Below are positions 44,898-52,948 of a stretch of 64,000 bases of DNA, piece after piece; the stretch's first letter is position 1; every line of letters starts with the position of its first letter. The notes beneath the pieces were generated by a model, which did no database searches, was not told where the DNA came from, and worked only from the letters and a program-made list of their open reading frames with translations. Origin of the DNA: Pseudovibrio japonicus (lineage in GTDB: Bacteria; Pseudomonadota; Alphaproteobacteria; Rhizobiales; Stappiaceae); contig NZ_BMXE01000007.1 in the NCBI RefSeq assembly GCF_014651595.1, forward strand, positions 62,001 through 126,000. Reading direction: 5' to 3'. The translations under genes and the position numbers were made by a program.

Positions 44898-45943
44898 TTT
44901 CCAACGCCTGTAGAGGTGCGGAACTTGTCGAGTACAGCGGCACCGTCAAAGCCGTCTTCTGCAATCGCTTCTGCCCATGTGGTTTCATAGACAGCAGCTT
45001 TTTCCTTGATGGCCGCAACCATTTCCGGAGAAGCATCATAGATTTCAATGCCAGCTTTGTTGATGCGCTCGATTGCTTTGTCGTCCGCAGCATTCCAGGC
45101 CTTTCCTACGCGCTCTGCAAACGCATCGCCGGAGATCGCCATGATCGCAGCCTGATCTTCAGCGGAGATCTCATCCCACTTTCCTTCGTTCATGACGAGG
45201 AACCATGTGGTGTTGTAGATGCCACCCGGAACGCGCATGGAGTACTTGACGTGATCCAGTAGGTTGAATGCGGTCAGCGCCTCATAGGTGAAGGTCACAC
45301 CATCAATGATGCCACGCGACAAGGTCTCGTAAACTTCACCCGATGGCATGAACAGCGGGGATGCGCCAAGGTCACTGGCAAGGTCTGCAATGTATCCACC
45401 CGGAACGCGGATCTTCAGGCCGTTAATGTCGGCAGGGGTGTTCAGTTTGCGTACGTTGTTATGGAAAACGCCCGGACCATGAACAAAGAGACCAAGCAGC
45501 TTGGTGCCCTTGTGTTCGGCCTGTGCATCCAGGTCGTTGGCATAGACATCCCAGAACGCTTTGGAACCTGACACCGCATCATCTCCGAGGAAGGAGAACT
45601 GGCCGATACGGGAGCGCTCAAAACGGTTGTCTTTGGTGAAGGAGTGTAGACCGTAGGTGATGTCGACAACACCGTCGGCAGCCATGTCATAGTGGGCAGG
45701 CGGAGCACCGGCAGGCTTGGCTAGAACGCGCACGGACACGCGGCCATCGGTGACCTTCTTGACATCGCGGGCCCATGGCTTGATGGCGTTGACTACAATC
45801 GGGTGGCGTGGTGGCAGCCAGCTGGAGAGAACCAGCTTGGTTTCAGCGTAAGCAGCACTTGCAAAAGCAGTTGGTGCCAGCATGGCAGCTGTTGCCATAC
45901 CCAGCAACGTGCGACGAGCAATTTTCGTCTTTAAGAAATTCAT
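44894..45943 (-). CDS. TRAP transporter substrate-binding protein (DctP family), system 3
   Basis: A 349-aa periplasmic binding protein. The N-terminus KTKIARRTLLGMATAAMLAPTAFASAAYA carries an Arg-Arg pair, so export by Sec or Tat is open. The conserved ligand-binding segment is INGLKIRVPGGYIADLASDLGASP in pieces. It lies 94 bp after the VOC gene in one direction of transcription and overlaps the DctQ gene. The pathway context suggests an aromatic carboxylate as ligand. Confidence 0.9.
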   Translation of the reverse strand: MNFLKTKIARRTLLGMATAAMLAPTAFASAAYAETKLVLSSWLPPRHPIVVNAIKPWARDVKKVTDGRVSVRVLAKPAGAPPAHYDMAADGVVDITYGLHSFTKDNRFERSRIGQFSFLGDDAVSGSKAFWDVYANDLDAQAEHKGTKLLGLFVHGPGVFHNNVRKLNTPADINGLKIRVPGGYIADLASDLGASPLFMPSGEVYETLSRGIIDGVTFTYEALTAFNLLDHVKYSMRVPGGIYNTTWFLVMNEGKWDEISAEDQAAIMAISGDAFAERVGKAWNAADDKAIERINKAGIEIYDASPEMVAAIKEKAAVYETTWAEAIAEDGFDGAAVLDKFRTSTGVGN

Positions 45944-46037
45944 GGCTCCCTCCCTTAAGATGCCAGTAAAATCAAATGTCTTGGAGTGAAGAGCGGGAAC
46001 CTCCCAGTCCCCGTTCTTCCGGCAGGCAGTCTTGAAA

Positions 46038-46580
46038 TTAAACTTTGCCGAGTTCTTTTGCGTGCAGCCAGTCAGCGTGTTTTGGTGCCTTTTTGGTGCG
46101 GCTCCACTCTTCCAGCATCTCCCACTTCACAGAATCGAGACGCTTCAGCTTCTCTTCTTCTGCTGGGTCCGGACAGGCCAGCTCGATGCGGTGTCCGTTT
46201 GGATCGAAGAAGTAAATGGAGTGGAAAATGGAATGGTCGGTCACACCCAGCACGTCGATGCCATTGGCTTCCAGCTGCTCTTTGAAACTGATGAGGGTTT
46301 CGCGATCCTTCACCTTGAAGGCGATGTGCTGTACCCAGATCGGCGTGTTTTCATCACGGCCCATTTCCGGCTTGGTTGGCAACTCGAAAAACGCCAGCAC
46401 GTTGCCGTTGCCAGCATCAAGGAACAGGTGCATGTACGGATCAGGCTCGTGCGTGGACGGAACTTTGTCCTCCGCAATTGCCAGAACAAAGTCCATGTTC
46501 AGGTTCTTGGTGTACCACTCCACCGTTTCTTTTGCGTCCTTGCAGCGGTACGCAACGTGGTGAATTTGCTCAATTTTCAT
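46038..46580 (-). CDS. VOC superfamily (glyoxalase-like) protein
   Basis: A 180-aa two-module VOC protein. Likely metal ligands are H8 (IHHVAYRC), E66 (AFFELP), H85 (VQHIAFKV) and E133 (GHRIELACP). Their spacing resembles glyoxalase I (H5, E56, H74, E122 in E. coli) more than the His-His-Glu site of extradiol dioxygenases. It might be an isomerase or a metal-dependent oxygenase of the pathway. It sits between DUF2783 and the TRAP genes within the operon. Confidence 0.78.
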   Translation of the reverse strand: MKIEQIHHVAYRCKDAKETVEWYTKNLNMDFVLAIAEDKVPSTHEPDPYMHLFLDAGNGNVLAFFELPTKPEMGRDENTPIWVQHIAFKVKDRETLISFKEQLEANGIDVLGVTDHSIFHSIYFFDPNGHRIELACPDPAEEEKLKRLDSVKWEMLEEWSRTKKAPKHADWLHAKELGKV

Positions 46581-46600
46581 AAGAATCTCCCCCGAGGTGA

Positions 46601-46810
46601 TCAGCCGTCACCTCCTCCTTGTGTTTTCGCAGCAAGATCCATTGCTTCCCGCAGAACGTTTGCGTCACCGATGTGGTTGGCAAGAATGAGAACCAGCTTG
46701 GCGTTCAGCGCTTCGCTTTCCTTCTCCGTCCGTCCCTCATGCAGCAGCAGAAGATCGTGATAAAATTCGTCCGGTTTACTGATGTTTGCTTTGGTGTTCA
46801 AATGCCTCAT
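46601..46810 (-). CDS. DUF2783 protein
   Basis: A 69-aa protein of the DUF2783 family (SKPDEFYHDLLLLHEGRTEKESEALNAKLVLILANHIGD, in pieces). Its ATG at 46810 overlaps the stop of the flavin monooxygenase gene in an ATGA arrangement, so it is translationally coupled to it. Small helical proteins in such a position can act as partners of the oxygenase. Its role is unknown. The longer frame to 46846 lies inside the monooxygenase and is unlikely to be used. Confidence 0.75.
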   Translation of the reverse strand: MRHLNTKANISKPDEFYHDLLLLHEGRTEKESEALNAKLVLILANHIGDANVLREAMDLAAKTQGGGDG

Positions 46811-48426
46811 TGTGCGGCCTCCTGCGCATAAGTCCCGATCGCGCAATTCAGAGCGTGCGCAACGCGTGCCTCGTCATAGCTCTCCCAGCGAGCAGCCACA
46901 TGCTGGTCCGGCCGCATCAGATAAACAGCGGAAGATTTGTCTCCCAGATAGCGGTCCTTCATCTCCTCGTTTTCCAAAACGCGCAGAGCAGAGATGGTGA
47001 TGCCGCCAAGTTCAACGGTGTCCGGCACCTCTGCGTTGATGGCGAGTAACTGGAATTCGTTGCCCAGTTGATCCAGCAACCAGCCGTTCGTGGTTGGTGC
47101 GTCAGCTGCCGGAGAGCCCGGACGGGAGCGCGCTGGCATGCCGTCGCAGTCATCACTGTTCAGCGAAGACCCATCATAGGTGGCCGGAACAGACAGGCGG
47201 CCTGAGTTCACCAGTGGGCGTGCAAATTCAGCTACCTCAGAAAGATCCAGAACAGCGTCGCGGAACACCCGGCTGATGGCGGACTTTGGCGTGATGAAGT
47301 CGGTGGAGCGGGATGAGTTCAGGATGTTCTCATCCGCTGCATAGATGCGCTCTTCGTCATAGGTATCCAGCAGGCGCATTGGTGCCTTTCCATCCATCAC
47401 CAGCTTCAGTTTCCAGATCAGATTGTCCGTGTCCTGAAGGCCAGAGTTCGCACCACGGGCACCAAATGGAGAGACCTGATGGGCGCTATCGCCTGCAAAG
47501 ATCACGCGGCCCTTGCGGAACTGCTCCATACGGCGGCACTGGAAGGTGTAGATGGAAACCCACTCGAGCTCGAAGTTGACGTCCTCGCCCAGCATGGCTT
47601 TCAGGCGTGGGATGACGTTTTCAGGCTTCTTCTCTTCTTCCTTATCGACGTCCCAGCCAAGCTGAAGGTCAATACGCCAGACATTATCCGGCTGCTTGTG
47701 CAGAAGAGCAGACTGGCCACGGTTGAAGGGCGGATCAAACCAGAACCAGCGCTCGGTCGGGAAGTCCGCTTCCATGATCACATCTGCAATCAGGAAGTTG
47801 TCTTCAAAGATGCGGCCCACGAAGTCCAGACCCATCATGGCGCGGATTGGAGAGGCTGCGCCGTCACAGGCGATCACCCAGTCAGCTTCAATGAAATAGT
47901 TGCCTTCCGGCGTTTCCAGCTCGACGGTTGCATAGTCATCAGCCTGATCTACGCTAACAACCTTGGTGTTGCCGCGGATCTCGATTGGCTTGCCTTGCGC
48001 TTGAAGCTCTTTGACACGATCAACCAGATACTCTTCAAAGTAATACTGTTGCAGGTTGATAAAGGCGGGGCGCTTGTGCCCATCTTCCGGCAACAGGTCA
48101 AACTGATAGACCTGACGCTCGTCGAAGAAAACCTTGCCCACGTGCCATTGAACGCCTTTGTCGACAAACTGGTCACCGCAGCCAATGCGGTCGAGGATTT
48201 CCAGCGGGCGCTTGGCGTAGCACACCGCTCTGGAGCCCCAGCTTACCTTGTCGTTGTCATCAACGACGACAACCTCAATATCCTGCATGGCCAGTTCAAT
48301 TGCTGCGGCAAGGCCAATCGGGCCTGCTCCCACCACAACAACCTTATGGCGCACTGCCTTGTCCGCATCCTGATCCGGCGAGCGGACATAAGGATAAAGC
48401 GGAACTTCGAAAATCTTTTTTGTCAT
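46807..48426 (-). CDS. FAD-dependent aromatic monooxygenase (class A)
   Basis: A 539-aa flavoprotein hydroxylase. The three class A motifs are present: GAGPIGLAAAIELAMQ near residue 35, the CDGAASPIRAMMG segment, and AGDSAHQVSPFGARGANSGLQD. This group contains 3-hydroxybenzoate and 3-(3-hydroxyphenyl)propionate hydroxylases. Downstream fumarylacetoacetase and maleylacetoacetate isomerase point to a homogentisate-like route, so a hydroxyphenylacetate is a candidate substrate. The substrate is not shown. It is coupled to DUF2783. Confidence 0.9.
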   Translation of the reverse strand: MTKKIFEVPLYPYVRSPDQDADKAVRHKVVVVGAGPIGLAAAIELAMQDIEVVVVDDNDKVSWGSRAVCYAKRPLEILDRIGCGDQFVDKGVQWHVGKVFFDERQVYQFDLLPEDGHKRPAFINLQQYYFEEYLVDRVKELQAQGKPIEIRGNTKVVSVDQADDYATVELETPEGNYFIEADWVIACDGAASPIRAMMGLDFVGRIFEDNFLIADVIMEADFPTERWFWFDPPFNRGQSALLHKQPDNVWRIDLQLGWDVDKEEEKKPENVIPRLKAMLGEDVNFELEWVSIYTFQCRRMEQFRKGRVIFAGDSAHQVSPFGARGANSGLQDTDNLIWKLKLVMDGKAPMRLLDTYDEERIYAADENILNSSRSTDFITPKSAISRVFRDAVLDLSEVAEFARPLVNSGRLSVPATYDGSSLNSDDCDGMPARSRPGSPAADAPTTNGWLLDQLGNEFQLLAINAEVPDTVELGGITISALRVLENEEMKDRYLGDKSSAVYLMRPDQHVAARWESYDEARVAHALNCAIGTYAQEAAQ

Positions 48427-48771
48427 ACGCTGCCTCCCAGCATGTGTGATGCTTCAGCCAGCATCCGGCAAAACATCAATCAACTTTGGACGGCCGGATG
48501 GATGCTTGGGTCCATCCGGCGCCCGGACGCATATGGGGCGGCTTTCGCCTGCGTTTTTAGAGGTGAAGGGGTCCGGCACTGCTGGCGTTCAGAGCAAAGA
48601 TCGCCAGCACAGCGGTTAAAGAGACAAGAACCCAGACAACGGCCTTGAGCTTGCATGTTCTAATTCTTGGGAGCCTCTTGCCCGTGAGGAAAACCCAAGT
48701 TTTGTAGTTGCCCGACTTCTCTCTTCTTAGCTTCCACCTCGATTTAGTTTGAGCTTCAAGCTCACTTCATT
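48427..48771. other. 345-bp gap within the operon, with hairpins and a small peptide frame
   Basis: Three stems lie here: GCCGGATGGA (48493-48502) / TCCATCCGGC (48511-48520); TGCTGGCG (48580-48587) / CGCCAGCA (48602-48609); and CTTGGG (48666-48671) / CCCAAG (48694-48699). A minus-strand frame at 48557-48656 would encode a hydrophobic peptide. The first stem may control expression of the flavin monooxygenase. Confidence 0.5.
48557..48656 (-). pseudogene. possible tiny membrane protein, frame broken at its start
   Basis: A minus-strand frame ending at TAA 48557-48559 reads KLKAVVWVLVSLTAVLAIFA, then LNASSAGPLHL, a plausible single-helix membrane peptide. No standard start is in frame, but ATG at 48654-48656 is one base out of register: removing base 48653 would give a 32-aa protein. 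This could be a sequencing indel, a decayed gene, or coincidence. A minus-strand upstream stop-free stretch extends to near 48766. Confidence 0.3.
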
Positions 48772-49728
48772 TTAGCCCTGCAATGCTGCCCACATTTCGC
48801 GGTCGCGTTCGGCGGTCCAGATGCGAGGGGTGTCGATGCCGCGGGCTTCGTCAAAAGCGCGCGCGACATTGAACGGTAGACAATGTTCGTAGATGGCGTA
48901 GTTAGCGAATTTCGGATCGCATTGTGCGCGCACTGCGTCCCATGCTTCTTTCAGCGTGCCGCCTCGTACTGCCACGCGGGCGGCTGGTTTATAGGTGCTC
49001 TCAACAAAGTCGCGGGTGTTCTTGATGGCTTTGTTGACCATTTCCTGACCCACAAGCGCATCACCACGGCCCGGTGCAATGGCGTCCGGGTTGTAGGCCT
49101 TGATCGCGTCGAGGGTGTTGCCCCAGTCTTTGAAATGGCCATCACCACAGTAACAGGCGGAGTGGTACTCCACGATATCACCGGTAAACATGACGCCTTC
49201 ATCCGGAACCCATGCAACGATATCGCCAGCGGTGTGGGCGCGGCCCAGATGCATCAGCTCTACCTTGCGCTTGCCCATGTTGATGGTCATGCGGTCTTTG
49301 AAGGTCATGGTTGGCCATGTGAGGCCCGGAATGGAGTCTGCTGCATCAAACAGGCGTGGGAAGCGGCCATACTCGGAGTCCCAGTCTTCCTGACCACGCT
49401 CGTAGATCATACCCTCACACTTTTCAGAGGCAATGATTTCCGAGGCGCCGTAACCGGAAGCACCAAGAACACGCACGGCGTGGTAGTGGGTCAGGGTCAC
49501 GTATTTGATCGGCTTGTCGGTGACTTCGCGGATTTTATCAACCACGAGCTGAGCCATGACAGGCGTTGCCTGCGCATCAACCACCATGACACTTTCATCA
49601 CCAATTATGACGCCGGTGTTTGGATCGCCTTCAGCAGTGAATGCGTAAAGATCGCGGCCCACTTCAGTGAAGGAGATCTTCTTGGCTTCCATATCGCCAC
49701 TGGATGCAAATGCTTTGGCCATCGTCAC
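48772..49728 (-). CDS. MBL-fold metallo-hydrolase with incomplete metal site
   Basis: A 318-aa metallo-beta-lactamase-fold protein. The usual HxHxDH motif reads H81-Y-H83-A-V85-R86, so the Asp and third His are gone. H165 (GRAHTAGD) and D184 (FTGDIVE) remain. The last His position, normally PGHG, is PGRGD (R221). This would keep most of the Zn1 site and lose Zn2 ligands, suggesting a one-metal enzyme or a different function. It lies 9 bp from fumarylacetoacetase within the aromatic operon. The reaction is unknown. Confidence 0.78.
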   Translation of the reverse strand: MTMAKAFASSGDMEAKKISFTEVGRDLYAFTAEGDPNTGVIIGDESVMVVDAQATPVMAQLVVDKIREVTDKPIKYVTLTHYHAVRVLGASGYGASEIIASEKCEGMIYERGQEDWDSEYGRFPRLFDAADSIPGLTWPTMTFKDRMTINMGKRKVELMHLGRAHTAGDIVAWVPDEGVMFTGDIVEYHSACYCGDGHFKDWGNTLDAIKAYNPDAIAPGRGDALVGQEMVNKAIKNTRDFVESTYKPAARVAVRGGTLKEAWDAVRAQCDPKFANYAIYEHCLPFNVARAFDEARGIDTPRIWTAERDREMWAALQG

Positions 49729-49737
49729 TATCCTAAC

Positions 49738-51006
49738 TTAAGCTTTGAAATCTGGAGCTGGCAGAATTGTGCCTGTACATTCGCCAAAGCCAATGCGGTA
49801 GCCATCGCCCTGTGCCCAACCGGTGAGTGTCAGCGTGTCTCCATCCTCGATGAAGGTGCGCGTCTCGCCCGTCTCCAGCGTGATTGGTTCCTTGCCGCCC
49901 CACGACATTTCCAGCAGAGAGCCGTACTCGGACTTGTCCGGGCCGGAAATGGTGCCAGAGCCAAGCAGGTCGCCGATGTTCATCTTACAGCCACTCACCG
50001 CGTGGTGGGCCAGCTGCTGCGCGGCGGAGTAGTACATCTGCTTGTAATTGGTTTTGGCCAGTCTGGAGGCTTTCGCCGCCCCTTCCGGCTGCATATAAAC
50101 TTCCAGATCAATGTCGTAGAGCATTGGGCCCGGCTCATTGAGATACGGCAGCAGCTCCTTTTCACGCGCGGGTGTAGAGGCGCGGAATGGCTCAAGAGCG
50201 GCCTTCGTCACCACCCATGGGCTGATGGAGGTCGCAAACGCTTTTGCCTGAAACGGGCCAAGCGGCTGGTATTCCCACGCCTGAATGTCACGGGCGGACC
50301 AGTCATTCAGGATCACGTAGCCGAAGATCATGTCGTCAGCTTCCTGCACGGAGATGGGCTGACCCATCTCGCTCGGCAGGCCAACAACTGCGCCCATTTC
50401 CAGCTCGATGTCCAGACGGGCACACGGCTTGAAGCTTGGCGCTTCATCAGTCGGTGCCTTGACCTGCCCAACCGGACGCTTGATGTGAGTGCCGGATACA
50501 ATGACCGTTGACGCGCGGCCATTGTATCCTATCGGGATATGCAGCCAGTTCGGGGGAAGTGCATTTTCCGGGCCACGAAACATTGTGCCCACGTTAAATG
50601 CGTGCTGCTTACCCGCATAAAAATCCGTATATTCAGAAACCGCAAACGGCATGAACATCTGCGCCGCGCTCATGGGCACCAGCGCTTTTCTCTGCAAAGT
50701 GCCATTGCCGGAAAGCGCAGGATCGCCGTCTTTGGCGAGCAGAGCTGTCAGCTGATCGCGTACGCTGTCCCAAGAGGCTTTGCCAAGACCCATGAAGTCG
50801 TTAAGGGCGGGCTTGTCGAAAACGGTGGTGGTGCCACCTGCATCGAGAAGACCGGCAGCTTCCAGCACAGCCATGTCGACAACCATGTCACCAATCGCAA
50901 CACCGCAGCGTGGCTCCTCACCGTTTTTGGCAAACACACCATAGGGAAGATTCTGGATTGGGAAATGGCAGTGCGGTGCATTCGCACTCTCGATCCAACT
51001 CGTCAT
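49738..51006 (-). CDS. fahA: fumarylacetoacetase
   Basis: Hydrolyses fumarylacetoacetate to fumarate and acetoacetate, the last step of tyrosine/homogentisate breakdown. At 422 aa it is the FahA length, not the shorter fumarylpyruvate hydrolase. NDWSARDIQAWEYQPLGPF, read in pieces, and the metal-binding acids in ARLDIELEMGAVVG are characteristic. It is the first gene of a minus-strand operon that continues through MBL, flavin hydroxylase, DUF2783, VOC and TRAP genes. Confidence 0.92.
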   Translation of the reverse strand: MTSWIESANAPHCHFPIQNLPYGVFAKNGEEPRCGVAIGDMVVDMAVLEAAGLLDAGGTTTVFDKPALNDFMGLGKASWDSVRDQLTALLAKDGDPALSGNGTLQRKALVPMSAAQMFMPFAVSEYTDFYAGKQHAFNVGTMFRGPENALPPNWLHIPIGYNGRASTVIVSGTHIKRPVGQVKAPTDEAPSFKPCARLDIELEMGAVVGLPSEMGQPISVQEADDMIFGYVILNDWSARDIQAWEYQPLGPFQAKAFATSISPWVVTKAALEPFRASTPAREKELLPYLNEPGPMLYDIDLEVYMQPEGAAKASRLAKTNYKQMYYSAAQQLAHHAVSGCKMNIGDLLGSGTISGPDKSEYGSLLEMSWGGKEPITLETGETRTFIEDGDTLTLTGWAQGDGYRIGFGECTGTILPAPDFKA

Positions 51007-51316
51007 AACTCATCCTTGGCAATTGAAGATCACCTGCCGTCCTCCCGGACCCGAGGTCATCTGAAATTCATCTAAGCTCAGAATAGTTTCAGGTGTAACT
51101 TTGTCAATAGCATTTTCCGCCAAAACCAAATGCCTAGGCGTAAGGGAACGACGCAAATTGCTGAAAAATGGCTGAAAATAGCTATTAATTCAACTTTTGG
51201 ATATACATTACGCGTATGATACCCACTCTTGACAGGTAGTTGCAAATGATACTAATAGGAGTTATGTGCTGTTATGCAAGCGCAATAGTTTCATTTTAAA
51301 CCAACGAGATGTGATA
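51007..51316. promoter_or_regulatory. divergent control region, fahA operon / marR-maiA
   Basis: 310 bp between fahA (minus) and marR (plus). On the plus strand TTGACA (51229-51234) with ACTAAT near 51251-51256 makes a plausible sigma70 promoter for marR. GCTGAAAA occurs twice 11 bp apart (51160-51167 and 51171-51178), a possible regulator site on the fahA side. The MarR protein probably acts here. Confidence 0.5.
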
Positions 51317-51817
51317 ATGGTGACTGCGAGTAACGCAAAGGATCAAGAAGAATTCCAGCTTGGCTCGTTCTTCCCCTATAAGGTCCGTGTTTTTGGCACC
51401 GCCGTTAGCACTGCTGTTTCAAGTGTTTATCGCGAACGGTACGGCCTGAGTGTTTCCGAATGGCGCACCATGTCCATCCTGGGTCACACGCAAGCGCTGT
51501 CCGCTTCAGAGATCGTCGAGCGCTCCAGCATGGACAAAGTGAATGTGAGTCGCGCCGTTCAGTCCCTGCGCAAGAAAGAGCTTTTACGCCGCGATATTGA
51601 CGGCGAGGACCGCCGCAAATCTGTTTTGCGCCTTACTGAAAAAGGGCTGGCGGTCTTCAATGATGTGATTCCGTTGGTACGCAATGTGGAAGCCGCATTG
51701 ACCGAGAATCTGACCGCAGATGAGGAGACGGTTCTTCTGTCTCTTATGGAGAAGGTGCAGAAGAACGCAGAAGCGCTCATTGGGGATATGAGCGCGGAGG
51801 CAGGCAACGAAACCTGA
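51317..51817 (+). CDS. MarR family transcriptional regulator
   Basis: A 166-aa winged-helix repressor. The DNA-binding part (SVSEWRTMSILGHTQALSASEIVERSSMDKVNVSRAVQSLRKKELLRRDIDGEDRRKS, in pieces) has the MarR DxRxxxL-like wing. The ATG at 51317 suits better than the upstream frame. It is divergent from the fahA operon and followed by maiA, as HmgR-type MarR regulators of homogentisate genes are. The effector is likely a pathway intermediate, by inference. Confidence 0.88.
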   Translation: MVTASNAKDQEEFQLGSFFPYKVRVFGTAVSTAVSSVYRERYGLSVSEWRTMSILGHTQALSASEIVERSSMDKVNVSRAVQSLRKKELLRRDIDGEDRRKSVLRLTEKGLAVFNDVIPLVRNVEAALTENLTADEETVLLSLMEKVQKNAEALIGDMSAEAGNET

Positions 51818-51898
51818 GGCGCCGCGTCGCGAGGTAGGAACTGCGCAGAGCAAGACCAAAAGAACAGAGAATTGAGCTCTGGGAGGGGCATCAATACT

Positions 51899-52534
51899 AT
51901 GAGCAACATCACCCTATACGATTACTGGCGCTCTTCTGCGAGCTACCGCGTTCGCATCGCATTGAACCTGAAAGGTCTTGACTTTAAGACGGTGACTGTT
52001 GACCTGCTCAAGGGTGAGCAGAAAGCCGCTGAGAACCTTCAACGCAACCCGCAAGGTCTGGTGCCCTCGCTGGATCTCGAAGGCGATATGATGACCCAGT
52101 CGCTTGCCATCATTGAGTATCTGGATGAGCTGCACCCATCCCCTGCCCTTATGCCTGTCACAGCCCGCGAACGGGCCCGCGTACGCACCCTTTCCCATGC
52201 AATCGCCATGGATATTCATCCCGTCTGCAATCTCGGCGTCGTTCAGCGCATCGTGGAGCTGGCCGGCGGCGATGAGCAGATTAAGGTCAACTGGATGCGC
52301 GAGTTCATTTCCAAAGGCCTGAGCGCTTTTGAACAACTGCTGGGTGACGGGCAAAGCGGCAGGTTCTGCCACGGGGATCAGGTGGGTCTGGCCGATGTCT
52401 GCCTTGTGCCGCAGGTTTACAACGCCGACCGCTGGGGCGTCGACCGCTCTCACCTCAGTCGCATCAATGCCATCGTAGCTGAGGCCGACAAACTAGACGC
52501 CTTCCGCATGGCTGAACCACGGCAACTGGGCTGA
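51899..52534 (+). CDS. maiA: maleylacetoacetate isomerase (zeta-class GST)
   Basis: Isomerises maleylacetoacetate to fumarylacetoacetate using glutathione, feeding FahA. At 211 aa it is the usual size. The active-site opening YWRSSASYRVRIALNLKG has Ser12-Ser13, with Ala14 where eukaryotic enzymes have Cys. Conserved QSLAIIEYLDELHPSPAL and HQVGLADVCLVPQVYNADR-type segments follow (HGDQVGLADVCLVP). The ATG at 51899 follows GGGAGGGG. It is expressed with marR in the direction away from the operon. Confidence 0.9.
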   Translation: MSNITLYDYWRSSASYRVRIALNLKGLDFKTVTVDLLKGEQKAAENLQRNPQGLVPSLDLEGDMMTQSLAIIEYLDELHPSPALMPVTARERARVRTLSHAIAMDIHPVCNLGVVQRIVELAGGDEQIKVNWMREFISKGLSAFEQLLGDGQSGRFCHGDQVGLADVCLVPQVYNADRWGVDRSHLSRINAIVAEADKLDAFRMAEPRQLG

Positions 52535-52817
52535 GGGAGACCAAACCCACCCTCAAAAAATGATTGTGGTTTTTGGCGCGGGGTTGGAAATTTCTCCCGG
52601 CACCGTGTTTTTGCGTAGTTATGCACTCAGTCTAGAACAAGTCAATTATTTGGCTTCGAGGCTTTTACAAAACCTCAGAGTTTCTGCCGATCAGCGGCGT
52701 TTACTCCCTCTCAGCGGAACTGTGATTTATGCAATACTTCGAGATCAAACGACCTTACGAATCTCGCTGATCGGGACGAAAATTTTACTTTCCTGAGATT
52801 TGCCCCTTGCAAACAGA
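52535..52817. other. non-coding gap after maiA
   Basis: About 280 bp between maiA and the operator-like repeat at 52818. I see no gene or clear terminator; a short A-run (52555-52560) follows the maiA stop. Confidence 0.5.
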
Positions 52818-52846
52818 GATATATCAGAGATAATACTGATATATCA
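52818..52846. promoter_or_regulatory. inverted-repeat operator ahead of peptide ABC operon
   Basis: GATATATCAG (52818-52827) and CTGATATATC (52836-52845) form a perfect 10-bp inverted repeat, 8-nt spacer. GATATATC occurs twice, 20 bp apart, and TGATATATCA (52837-52846) is itself a palindrome. It lies about 100 bp before the binding protein start, a likely regulator site. Confidence 0.65.
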
Positions 52847-52948
52847 CCGATGGCTGATGGAAGTACTGGGAGAAGCCATCACCCGCACACCACCATGCAC
52901 CTAAAAACAACAGAGCATGCCCGGTGTGTACCATTTGAGGGGACTATC

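Noticed and set aside
47479-48648. 389-codon plus-strand frame
   Set aside because: Antisense to the flavin monooxygenase, with no family features.
48883-50511. 542-codon plus-strand open frame
   Set aside because: It is antisense to the MBL-fold and fumarylacetoacetase genes, both with clear motifs. Long antisense frames are common in GC-rich coding sequence.
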